A stretch of 11,572 nucleotides of DNA from assembly GCA_003024985.2 (NCBI GenBank), contig PXIH01S0030441.1; one strand, written 5' to 3'. Within the stretch, counting starts at the first letter, position 1. Each line of letters starts with the position of its first letter. Below, piece by piece: positions 1 to 7,297 of the stretch. The stretch comes from Euperipatoides rowelli (taxonomy: Eukaryota; Onychophora; Udeonychophora; Euonychophora; Peripatopsidae). The notes under the pieces were generated by a model that saw only the letters and a program-made list of their open reading frames with translations, did no database searches and had not been told where the DNA came from. Both the position numbers and the translations under genes were made by a program.

Positions 1-324
1 GTAAACATTATGTCCAACTCCTACAGGAACTAGAGATCTAGCCTGTAGGATTCACACAATCAACGTAACTTCAAATTCAGCTTACAAGATTGAAAACAGT
101 CCCGCGGGAATACCAAATCAAGAAAATGGCGAAGACATGTCCTCAAGCTTAGAGGAAAAAAAATTAATAAAAGCAACAGCAATGACCATTTCAATCAAAT
201 TTTCCAAGAAAAAAATTTGAATGCAAATCCCATGCGTTTTAAAAAAAATTATCTCAAAATAAAAAGGAATTACTTTATTTCCAAATTTATGAAATTATTT
301 TTTCTTGTCATAAAATCATTTCAT
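1..324. other. A+T-rich non-coding spacer, left edge
   Basis: No coding potential is seen. The first 50 bases hold a compact inverted repeat, listed separately. A self-complementary G+C block, TCCCGCGGGA, sits at 100-109 and stands out from its A+T-rich surroundings. The rest is A/T-rich with short poly(A) runs and nothing recognisable. Confidence 0.6.
20..49. repeat. Two-step inverted repeat (hairpin)
   Basis: CCTACAGG at 20-27 is the exact reverse complement of CCTGTAGG at 42-49. Inside, CTAG at 30-33 pairs with CTAG at 38-41 around the loop AGAT, leaving only an AA bulge. This gives 12 base pairs in 30 bases. The right arm followed by ATTC resembles the edge of the type C SINE near 583-593, so it could be a remnant of a related element. 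No function is claimed. Confidence 0.6.
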
Positions 325-329
325 ACTCA

Positions 330-345
330 TTTTGAAATTTTTTTA
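330..345. repeat. Putative target-site duplication of SINE C (left copy)
   Basis: TTTTGAAATTTTTTTA at 330-345 recurs exactly at 596-611, and similarity extends outward to an ACTC on each side (325-328 and 590-593). The two copies bracket SINE C. The repeat is A/T-rich, so a chance match is less remote than its length suggests. Confidence 0.55.
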
Positions 346-589
346 AAATAAACTGCTCACAGAGAGGAAATGACTCCATTTTTTTTATTTCACAATATGT
401 ACAATAAAGACAGAAAACATTTGAATCATATAATTGACATTTCTATGTACAGAATTCAATGAAAAAAGCATTTACTACATGAACTAATTTAATCCGAGGA
501 AGGACGGTTCCCCCGGATTATAACCGGCGGCCAGCTTGGCCACCGGAGCGCCAAGGGTTGTATGCTAACCACTCGACTAGCCCCGTAGG
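346..589 (-). mobile_element. SINE type C, tRNA-derived retroposon
   Basis: On the minus strand this element has a clear RNA polymerase III split promoter. The A box reads TAGTCGAGTGG (plus positions 569-579) and the B box reads GGTTATAATCC (515-525), a consensus B box in which CG has become TA. The 43 bases between the boxes are G+C rich and could form a long variable arm, as in leucine or serine tRNAs, so the head may come from one of those. The body toward 346 is A/T-rich and not recognised. The proposed ends come from a 16-bp direct repeat at 330-345 and 596-611. Alternatively the element may end at an A-rich run near 377-390, with GAGTC-type flanks. SINEs encode no protein and rely on a LINE reverse transcriptase. 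No intact tRNA cloverleaf remains, so this is not called a tRNA gene. Confidence 0.72.
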
Positions 590-611
590 ACTCTTTTTTG
601 AAATTTTTTTA

Positions 612-2203
612 TTCATCATTAGCAGGGCTTTAATTTTGAACACCCTTCTCACTCAAATCTTAAATCCAACTTATTGCTTACTGCTGTAATCTTCGGGAAA
701 AGTCTGAGATTTAGAAAAAAAAAATAATGCAATATAATAATATGCCATAATTTATCTTGACAAATATTTCAGTAGACAGGAGTGGAAAGTTTTTTTTTTT
801 TTAAATGACTAAATGGCGTGAATTTTAAAATCATAAAATTATTTTAATTACTGATTTTCAAAGATAATTACTAAAAAAAAAAAAAAAATTCCACGGGAAA
901 AAAAAAATTAAAATGCATAAAAAAAAAGATAAAATTAAGACTATTGCTATCCTGTCTGAGATTAATTTGATGACGAAATTCTTCCTACAGCTGTTTTCTT
1001 TGTAATGATTTAACATGTAAATAGAGGTACTGTATGTTCAACTTGTATTAAAGGTCATTTTGATTTTTTTAAAAAAAAAAAAATTGGACCATTATTAATA
1101 GCACAAAGGATGAATTTGATTGATTTTTTACAAGTATTTAAACACTTAGTCCATAGGATTTCCAGCTTTAATCTGACAAAGATAGCAAATATTCTATAGT
1201 TAAGTATAGCAAGCTGTATTCATTTCTAGTCTATGACATCACAAAATACTGTATCTCCCCTGGTGTATACAGTGGACAATGTTGTTTTAAGGGGGAGGAG
1301 CTAAAGACAATTATTTTAAAAATTGAATTGTAAATAACTATTTTGTTTTTAATTTTTTTTTAGTGAATATTTTTTTAGTAAAAATCTTTGAAAATCAATA
1401 ATAAAAATAAAAAATCCATTACATTTGACTTTTAACAGCAAATTTTACGAATTCCATCTATTGAGTTAACTTCCATAAACGTTTTCCATTTTCTCTCTCA
1501 AAAGAAATGAATTGACAGCATTTTAATATGGACTAATTATAGATATTTAACATTTTTATATTATTTTTTAAAAAAAAAACAATTATGTAAAAACTTTACA
1601 ATTAAGAAATGTTGTTGGAACTTTAAATATTGTATGAATTAGATTTAGAAATTATGCTATTATGGTTGATGTTAAAAATCATTAACCATGTAGCTTACTC
1701 ACAGTTTGTTACAAAATCAAAGTTTTAATTGTTAATTTAAGAAAATAAATAAATAAAAACCCTCCCATTTGCCAGCTATTTGAAGACTAAAATTCTTGAA
1801 ATATTTTTTTATTTACACTGGATTTTTCTAAACTGTAATTTGTCAAAAATTGTGAACCTTATTTATTGATACATTTACATTGGTAACACATTTTATCTCT
1901 TTTTTATTATTTCTTTAAGAATTATGATTTGTAAATTTATTCAATCATGTCATTCATTTAAATGGAGATTTAAATTTAATATTAATGACCAAATTATTAT
2001 TTTCTATGCATATAAATGAAAAATATACTAACAGTTATGTGTATTTATTGGCTTTTAGTTTTGACAGTTAAGTAAGAAATTTTTTTTTTACAATTCATAG
2101 GCATAGAAATAAAAATGGAGAAAGAGTAGTGTGATTTATTGACATCTCTAATACTGTATATACTGAAGATATACTATATACAATACATTGTAATTATGTA
2201 AGC
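612..2203. other. A+T-rich non-coding spacer
   Basis: There is no reading frame of note and no recognisable element. The stretch holds a run of 16 A at 873-888, T-to-A junctions at 1064-1083 and 1564-1579, an AAAT-type simple repeat near 1742-1759, and TACTGTA heptamers at 1028, 1247 and 2152. CTCCCC near 1254 and GGGGAG near 1293 could pair as a small stem. Confidence 0.6.
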
Positions 2204-2257
2204 CAGGGATACCCAAGCCTTCTTTTGAATGGAAGGGCTGCTTCATAAATTCACATC
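2204..2257 (+). mobile_element. Possible hAT-like transposon terminus (fragment)
   Basis: The segment starts CAGGGATACCCAAGCC and continues with a purine-rich block ending GAAGGGCTGC. This resembles the ends of many hAT-superfamily elements, which start CAGGGGT-CCC-AA and carry a GGGCC-GC block soon after. AGCCTTC and GAAGGGCT within it can nearly pair. I found no matching inverted end downstream and cannot confirm an 8-bp target duplication. It is a suspected solo end or decayed remnant, judged by general resemblance only. Confidence 0.35.
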
Positions 2258-3859
2258 TTTTTCACAGGAAACAATTTCAAAATAGCAAATTTTATAAATG
2301 TGTTAATTCTTGACAATAGAAATAACCATATTTTTCCAAATGGATCCCAAGTATACATAGAATTATTTTTGTAATTTTTAAGGTAAAAAAAAAAAATAAT
2401 TAAACATATTTCCACTGTTTTATTTTTCCTATAAAGATGTTATTCACATAAGTTTTTACCACCTGTAAATGGTGGCACTATTTTTATTAGCAGTTTATTG
2501 CAAATTAAATTTATTTCCGTTTCTTCAAATTACATTTATTCCTATACCTATGACATTATTTTAATTGTACAAATATGATAAATGTACTGTAACCTATATA
2601 AATCATAAACACTATAATACTGTATGTTATAGTGTATTTTTATATTTTATACAGTACATAATTACATAACTATTAGATATTTTCTTCCACTGTAATAACT
2701 GATGTACTGTTCTGAATGTAAAACAAATTCTAAAGACTAGATCTTCTGAACCCTCCCCTCTAAAAAAACATTGAATAGGTTAAATGGCTACAATTAAAAG
2801 GGCATACTTTTATGGAACACTGTTTTATAGTAAAAAATCTTATTCAGAACAATATATTATACAGGTGTAAACATATATACATTAACTATTGTTAGACAAT
2901 ATATTTGTCAATATTTATAAATTAAAAGATAAATATTACATCATGATATTACTAATATTTGATTTTTCTCATGTGATTTGTTAAATGATTAAATAGTTTT
3001 AGCATTTTTTTTTAATTCTTTTTTTTTAACCACTGAAGAAAAAAGTATGGAACAAATTGTATATATTATATATTTCTTTTATGTATATCCGTCCAAAACT
3101 TGCCACAAGATTTCATCACCCAGCAGCCATTTTCTTCTGATTGACCATACAGAGCTAGTATATAGCATTGCAAAAATATTAGAAGTTGGCTACTTGTAAT
3201 ATATATTTATAAATAAAGATTATTTAGGATATCTATTTATTATTACCGTAACTAAGTTAATCATTTAATTTTGTAAGGACTTGCAAAAAAAAAAAAATGT
3301 CAGAAGTAATGCTCAGTATTAGTGCGATGAACTTTTATTAAGATTTAGCTTTTTTTTTTTTTTTTTTTAAGTAAAGCTATGTCAAATATACCAGAAATCT
3401 TTTAATTTACAAGTAATAAAAAAAAAATTACTGAATGGCAATTTATAAGATATATAGCCTCTGAACTGATCAAATGTCTTTGAGTGAACATTTACTATAA
3501 CATTATTATACCATTTTAATTACACAAATGTAAATTATGTGGGGAATTTTTATTTCAATTTTTTTTTTAAAAAAAAAGTTATTTTTAAAATATGATGCCA
3601 AAATATTCAACATTTTAAAATCCTAATTTTTTTTTACATGGAGTATGCTTGATTTTAAAAGATTCAATTTATTAGATTTTAAATATTGAAATCAGCTATT
3701 AAATAACACAAGAAACACACACACCAAATGATGTTATTTTATAATAGTACTTATAGCTTAATAAACTATAGAAAAAATTATTAAAACACAATTTACCCAG
3801 AGTACAGATTTCTTTACAATAAAACTAATTGTGAGAAGTCTTTTATTTGTAAATAAAAC
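2258..3859. other. A+T-rich non-coding spacer
   Basis: No gene is seen. The stretch contains a run of 19 T at 3350-3368, a T10-A9 junction at 3559-3577, and copies of TACTGTA or TACAGTA at 2585, 2618 and 2650. A moderately less A/T-rich patch near 3088-3160 shows no recognisable motif. Confidence 0.6.
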
Positions 3860-3886
3860 TTTTTTTCTTTCTTTTTTTTTTTTTTT
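3860..3886 (-). repeat. Poly(A) tail of SINE A1
   Basis: On the plus strand this is an almost pure T tract broken by two C bases. On the minus strand it is an A-rich tail directly after the TAACC that ends the SINE A1 body. Copy A2 likewise ends in TTAACC followed by AAAA, which supports TAACC as the family's 3' end. Confidence 0.65.
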
Positions 3887-4110
3887 GGTTACTTAAATTA
3901 AACTTATAATTAACTATAATATCTGATTGAAACACTAAATACAGGTTCTTTGATGTTACAAGGGCAGTGTTCTTGGAAAAACCCGAGGCGAGCTGTTAAA
4001 GCTAGGGAAAAAAACGTTCCTTAACTGCCCAAGCCGAGGCGCGAACCTGTACACCTCGGCATATGCCTTCGGTTCATCAAGCGGAAGTGAATCCGCTCGA
4101 CCACGGAACC
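3887..4110 (-). mobile_element. SINE type A, copy A1
   Basis: On the minus strand the element begins near GGTTCCGTGG. The A box is TGGTCGAGCGG (plus 4093-4103) and the B box is GGTTCGCGCC (4038-4047), inside a CCGAGG/CCTCGG stem. A body follows with GGGCAGTTAAGGAAC, a T-rich run, CCCTAGCT, AACAGCTCGC, a second T run and CCAAG, then GAACCTGT and a 3' end in TAACC plus poly(A). Copy A2 matches in the same order throughout, which defines an interspersed family. In A1 the body is bounded by a perfect 7-bp inverted repeat (GGGCAGT at 3962-3968, ACTGCCC at 4024-4030). The target duplication is unclear because both flanks are A/T-rich. An A-rich run followed by GTGTA (5' side) or GTTTTA (3' side) is one candidate. 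Confidence 0.78.
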
Positions 4111-5336
4111 TACACTTTTTTTTTTTCCTTTATTTGTTGAGACGAATGTTAACTTTAATGCCAAATACTATAATTTAAAAAAATTATAATGTTTTTGTAT
4201 GATGACTGGCAAAGATTAATCAACTAGGATAAATAATAGGGTAAACAGAAATACAGATTATGAAGAATTAGAAATTAGTATCTCCCTCTCTTAATAAAAT
4301 CTAGAAAAATGAACTAATATAAGGAAAGTGTCTCCTTTTATAATTAGTATTAAATTAAGTATGCACTGCATGCCTTAACCCCAAACTTTCTTGTGGGCAC
4401 ATGGTACTCTCTAAACCATTTTTGTGCGTATATGTGCCTGCAACTGACAAATCATCCTGTTCACATAAGCATCTTAGTATAGTGTCAATCACAGGTCTAG
4501 AAACTAATAACCGTAAACCATAGAGTACAAAAATTAGGAGACATCTGATAAAATTTTTGAATGTACTTGTATGCTTTAAGAACATCTTTCTCAAATGCTT
4601 ATTGCCGTTATAGCCAATTATATTAAAGGAAAAGTAAATGTTGCATCAATATATATCAATGGTCCGCTACAGGTTATAGTCTAAGAAAGCAAATAAAGGG
4701 TATTTTTCATTAAATTTAAAGATACAAGAATTCTGCTGAAAGTTCTTTTAAAAAAATCAGTTCAATTTTAAAAAAATCAGTTTAATTTTTAAGTATGTCT
4801 GGCAGATTATCCTGGTTGATATACTTGCCAGCTGATCTGATTGAGATACACAACTGCTGAACAGAAGGCTTGTGCCAGTAGAGAGTGAATTCTATGTTCA
4901 TGGATAACAGTTCTAAGATAAATTTGAATTTTTCATAAAAGTATTTTTTTTTAATATAAATTTAGATTATTTTGTAAATACTGTAGGTTTGATTTATGTT
5001 TCTGATTTATCTGTAAATCATTGAGTAATAAGATGAATTCCTCACTTAAATAGCATTCTATAGAATGATATTTGACAAGAATTCAAATTGTCAATTTATT
5101 TTTAAAAATTAAAATTAAAAAAATTTAGATAAACTTATTACAGTACATTGAACATGCACAATGAAAGTATAGTGAATAATAAAAAAAACATTTATAAATT
5201 AAAACAAAATCCTTGTGCAGGTTGTTATTAGTAGTGACAGCATAGGCTATTCTTTCTTAGATATACAGTAAAATTTGCTATTCAGCAAAAATTATGATTA
5301 TAACGGACTTAATTATTTATCCATAAAAAAAATCAT

Positions 5337-5352
5337 TGTGTGTGTGTGTGTG
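5337..5352. repeat. TG dinucleotide microsatellite, 8 units
   Basis: Eight uninterrupted TG units in A/T-rich spacer. This is a short simple repeat, probably length-variable between individuals. Confidence 0.9.
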
Positions 5353-5446
5353 TTTTATGTGGCTATAATACCTAATTAATAACTAAAGTATTTTGAAACT
5401 AGTCTAATTTGTATATGTTAAAGCAGTTTCTTATAATTTTACTAAT

Positions 5447-5447
5447 N
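5447..5447. other. Undetermined base (N)
   Basis: A single N in the sequence. It marks an uncertain call in the assembly, not a biological feature. Confidence 0.95.
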
Positions 5448-5969
5448 CAATTGTGGTGCTAATTTATTGATGTAAATATATAAACCTAATTTGGGGAAAG
5501 GGTGGGGTGACAGAGTTTATTTAATTAATGATTGTAAAGGTACTGTAATTCCAACAAAGTCAGAGGGCATAAATGACATCATACTAATAAACACCATTAG
5601 TAATGATTTCACAGCTTAGTGCGGGGAAAATATTTTTGTTCCGTTCAAAAATCAAGCATAATTCCAATACTGAGTGCAATGTCTAATCGAGAAAAACAGT
5701 GTATGTCATCAAAGCTTCTGTCTTGAATGCTAAAATTGAAAAAACTAAGTCGGAGAATGGTCATTCCCATGTCTTTCCGTACTGATAATTTATTAATGGA
5801 TTGATTTGACTTGGCACTTCTCAGCGACAATTGCGTTTTGCATAAAAGAAAAAAATCTCCAAAGTGAAGTACAGTTTAATATACTGTATGTGCTTTGCTT
5901 CACGATACAAGTTCTCAAAATGTTCAGTGAAAAGCAAGTTTGTGAAAACGACCGCACATGACACAGAAA

Positions 5970-6212
5970 ATATCTGTCTTTTCCTATTTACAATGTTCAT
6001 TTACATATCTTGCTTATTACTATGTACTCCTCCATCATCTTATCAGGATTCTAGCTTTGGTTATTCTTCAACAATGAATATTCCCACCACCCACTTTCCA
6101 TTTCTAAGGCCCAGTCTTTGGTTGTCTTACAGCCAGACATTTAAACAGCCTTTCTGCATTCAGAAAAACCCACAGAGTATTTAGGCCTGGAAAAAAACAT
6201 AGAGGTGCTTCC

Positions 6213-6265
<53 letters not shown>

Positions 6266-6351
6266 ACCCCTCGGATCAAACCAGGCTCCCAGAGTAAATG
6301 CACAAGTATTCAGTAGCTGTGATCATAACCTGTGTGTTGGCTCGGAGAAAG
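5970..6351 (-). mobile_element. SINE type B, copy B1, carrying a poly-G/C expansion
   Basis: On the minus strand a tRNA-like head contains a D-arm-like GGTTATGATC (plus 6321-6330) and a B box GGTTTGATCCG (6272-6282). A long G run follows, then a body with ATG, seven T, CC, a spacer, GGGTTTTTCT and an AAA-GCTG-TTAAATG block. B2 shows the same blocks in the same order, most clearly over plus 6135-6209 here and roughly 6796-6860 there. The 5' end at about 6351 is set by the distance from the head motif to the dated end of B2. The 3' limit is uncertain. A GAGGA-TA-GTA block and ATTGTAAATA near 5990-6030 may match the B2 tail, and no target duplication is visible. TAGTGGAAAGG at 6359-6369 (minus) fits an A-box consensus but falls outside the B2-defined head. 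Confidence 0.62.
6216..6265. repeat. Homopolymer run of 50 C
   Basis: Fifty uninterrupted C bases, poly-G on the strand of SINE B1. Aligning B1 with B2 places the run at a short G-rich stretch just after the B box (CCCCGGGGGTGCAG in B2), which suggests it expanded from that seed. Poly-G can fold into quadruplexes and is prone to polymerase slippage. Tract length could also be an artefact, since some sequencing chemistries report absent signal as G. Confidence 0.9.
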
Positions 6352-6592
6352 AATTAATCCTTTCCACTACAATTTTTCTTGAAAAAGTGGTTTCCATCAC
6401 TCCACATTAAAAAAAAAGTTAAGATTTCTTAATTGTTTTTCGAGAGATAAATGATGGGAAGGCTTAGTGGAATCTTTATCAATTAGGAGTGGCAATAAGT
6501 AGGTAATATGCCGACTTGGGAGCACAATTCAAAAATTCTAAGTCGGCATTATGCTGACATGGAATTCACGAAAATAATTCAAGCAAATTAAG
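6352..6592. other. Spacer between the two type B SINEs, with an inverted repeat
   Basis: No coding content. ATGCCGACTT at 6508-6517 is the exact reverse complement of AAGTCGGCAT at 6540-6549, separated by 22 bases. The right arm continues as GTCGGCATTATGCTGACAT, a motif repeated in diverged form near 7752. Confidence 0.55.
6508..6549. repeat. 10-bp inverted repeat with 22-base loop
   Basis: The arms ATGCCGACTT (6508-6517) and AAGTCGGCAT (6540-6549) are perfect complements. With one bulge, pairing can extend a few more bases outward. Because the right arm resembles the sequence beside a TTAA-anchored end near 7788, this may be an internal or subterminal piece of a decayed DNA transposon. Confidence 0.6.
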
Positions 6593-6605
6593 ATTATTTA
6601 CATCT
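6593..6605. repeat. Target-site duplication of SINE B2 (left copy)
   Basis: ATTATTTACATCT at 6593-6605 is repeated exactly at 6958-6970. The left copy abuts the T tract that is the poly(A) tail of B2 on its own strand, and the right copy abuts the head. This is the arrangement expected after target-primed retroposition. Confidence 0.8.
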
Positions 6606-6957
6606 TTTTTTTTTTTTAATGTCTTTGGGGGAAGGTTGTAAGAGTCCTTTATTTACAATAAACAATACGTTCGTCCTCGTACAAATCAGGGAAAAACTTC
6701 GAGTTTAACTGTGTTGGTTCTTATATGTGACTATTTTCTCTGAGATTCCATTTTTAAGAGCTATAGTAGGTTTAATCGATTTATTTTCCTAGTACACAGC
6801 ATTTAGCAGCTTTTTCATGTGTAGAAAAAACCCAGATAACATAAGCCAGGAAAAAAACATGTACTGCACCCCCGGGGATAAATCAAGTCTTTGTTGAACA
6901 TATGTGAGCACGCACGCCATGACCATGCTCGTAACCACATGTTCACCTTGCCTCTGC
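6606..6957 (-). mobile_element. SINE type B, copy B2, full length
   Basis: This copy is bounded by a perfect 13-bp target duplication and ends in a poly(A) tail (T run at about 6605-6617 on the plus strand). On the minus strand the head has GGTTACGAGCATGG (D-arm and A-box region, plus 6923-6936) and a degenerate B-box region, GACTTGATTTATCCCC (6874-6889). The body has ATG, seven T, CCTGGCTTATG, GGGTTTTTTCT and AAAAAGCTGCTAAATG, shared with B1. A 3' region with GTACGAGGACGAACG follows. At 352 bp it is long for a SINE but within the usual range. The pol III boxes are weak, so this copy is probably no longer transcribed. The 3' region may derive from the tail of a partner LINE, an inference that depends on finding that LINE. 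Confidence 0.78.
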
Positions 6958-7044
6958 ATTATTTACATCTCTTATTTAACTTTTTGTTTATGAATTTTTT
7001 TTTTATATTCTGAATGATAGCTAAATGATCTAATAAATATACCG

Positions 7045-7054
7045 TAATTGCTAG
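7045..7054. repeat. Target-site duplication of SINE A2 (left copy)
   Basis: TAATTGCTAG at 7045-7054 is repeated exactly at 7288-7297. The copies lie immediately before the 5' end and immediately after the A/T-rich tail of SINE A2. Confidence 0.8.
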
Positions 7055-7287
7055 GTTGTCTCGGTTTCGTGGTTGAGCGTTTCTGCCGCTTGGATTGCTA
7101 AACCGATGGCATAAGCTGGGGACACATTTCGATCCCCGCTAGGGCAGTTATGGAACAAATTTTTTTCCCTAGCTGTAACAGCTCGCTTTGTGTTTTTTCC
7201 AAGTATGTTGCTCTTTGCACCACATAGGAACCTGTTTAGCTCATATTAGCATGTAATTTTAATTCTAGTTATTAACCAAAATATATA
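7055..7287 (+). mobile_element. SINE type A, copy A2, full length with target duplication
   Basis: A 233-bp element lies between two exact copies of TAATTGCTAG. The A box is TGGTTGAGCGT (7070-7080), and the B box is ATTTCGATCC (7126-7135) in a GGGG/CCCC stem. The body runs GGGCAGTTATGGAAC, a T run, CCCTAGCTGTAACAGCTCGC, a second T run, CCAAG, then GGAACCTGTTTAG and a 3' end TTAACCAAAA with an AT-repeat tail. Copy A1 on the opposite strand matches block by block. The head derives from a tRNA, though which one cannot be told. Divergence between copies, including CG-to-TG changes in the promoter boxes, suggests both are old. Confidence 0.85.
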
Positions 7288-7297
7288 TAATTGCTAG

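Larger units (their letters stand above)
4111..5969. other. A+T-rich non-coding spacer
   Basis: A patch at about 4360-4520 is less A/T rich and contains a 79-codon minus-strand open frame, but its product matches no family I know, so it is not called a gene. The stretch also holds TACTGTA or TACAGTA copies at 4979, 5139, 5264, 5541 and 5882, a TG microsatellite, and one undetermined base. Another patch at 5640-5840 has mixed composition but no recognisable content. Confidence 0.55.

Noticed and set aside
4038-4110. Functional tRNA gene
   Set aside because: The A and B boxes are good, but no full cloverleaf with an acceptor stem is formed, and homology to A2 continues far past the tRNA region, so it is a SINE head.
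3840-4136. CTTTTATTTGT (3840-3850) and CCTTTATTTGT (4126-4136) as a target duplication of A1
   Set aside because: The right copy does not abut the SINE start, because a T tract and ACAC lie between. The A/T-rich sequence makes a chance match likely.
4355-4594. 79-codon minus-strand open frame
   Set aside because: Its product shows no recognisable domain, no homopolymer-free coding composition and no splice context. Frames this long arise by chance in 11 kb.
5645-5830. 61-codon minus-strand open frame
   Set aside because: No family resemblance, and the flanks show no gene signals.
5864-6184. 106-codon plus-strand open frame
   Set aside because: It runs into the body of SINE B1 on the opposite strand, and its product is low in recognisable features. 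It is probably fortuitous.
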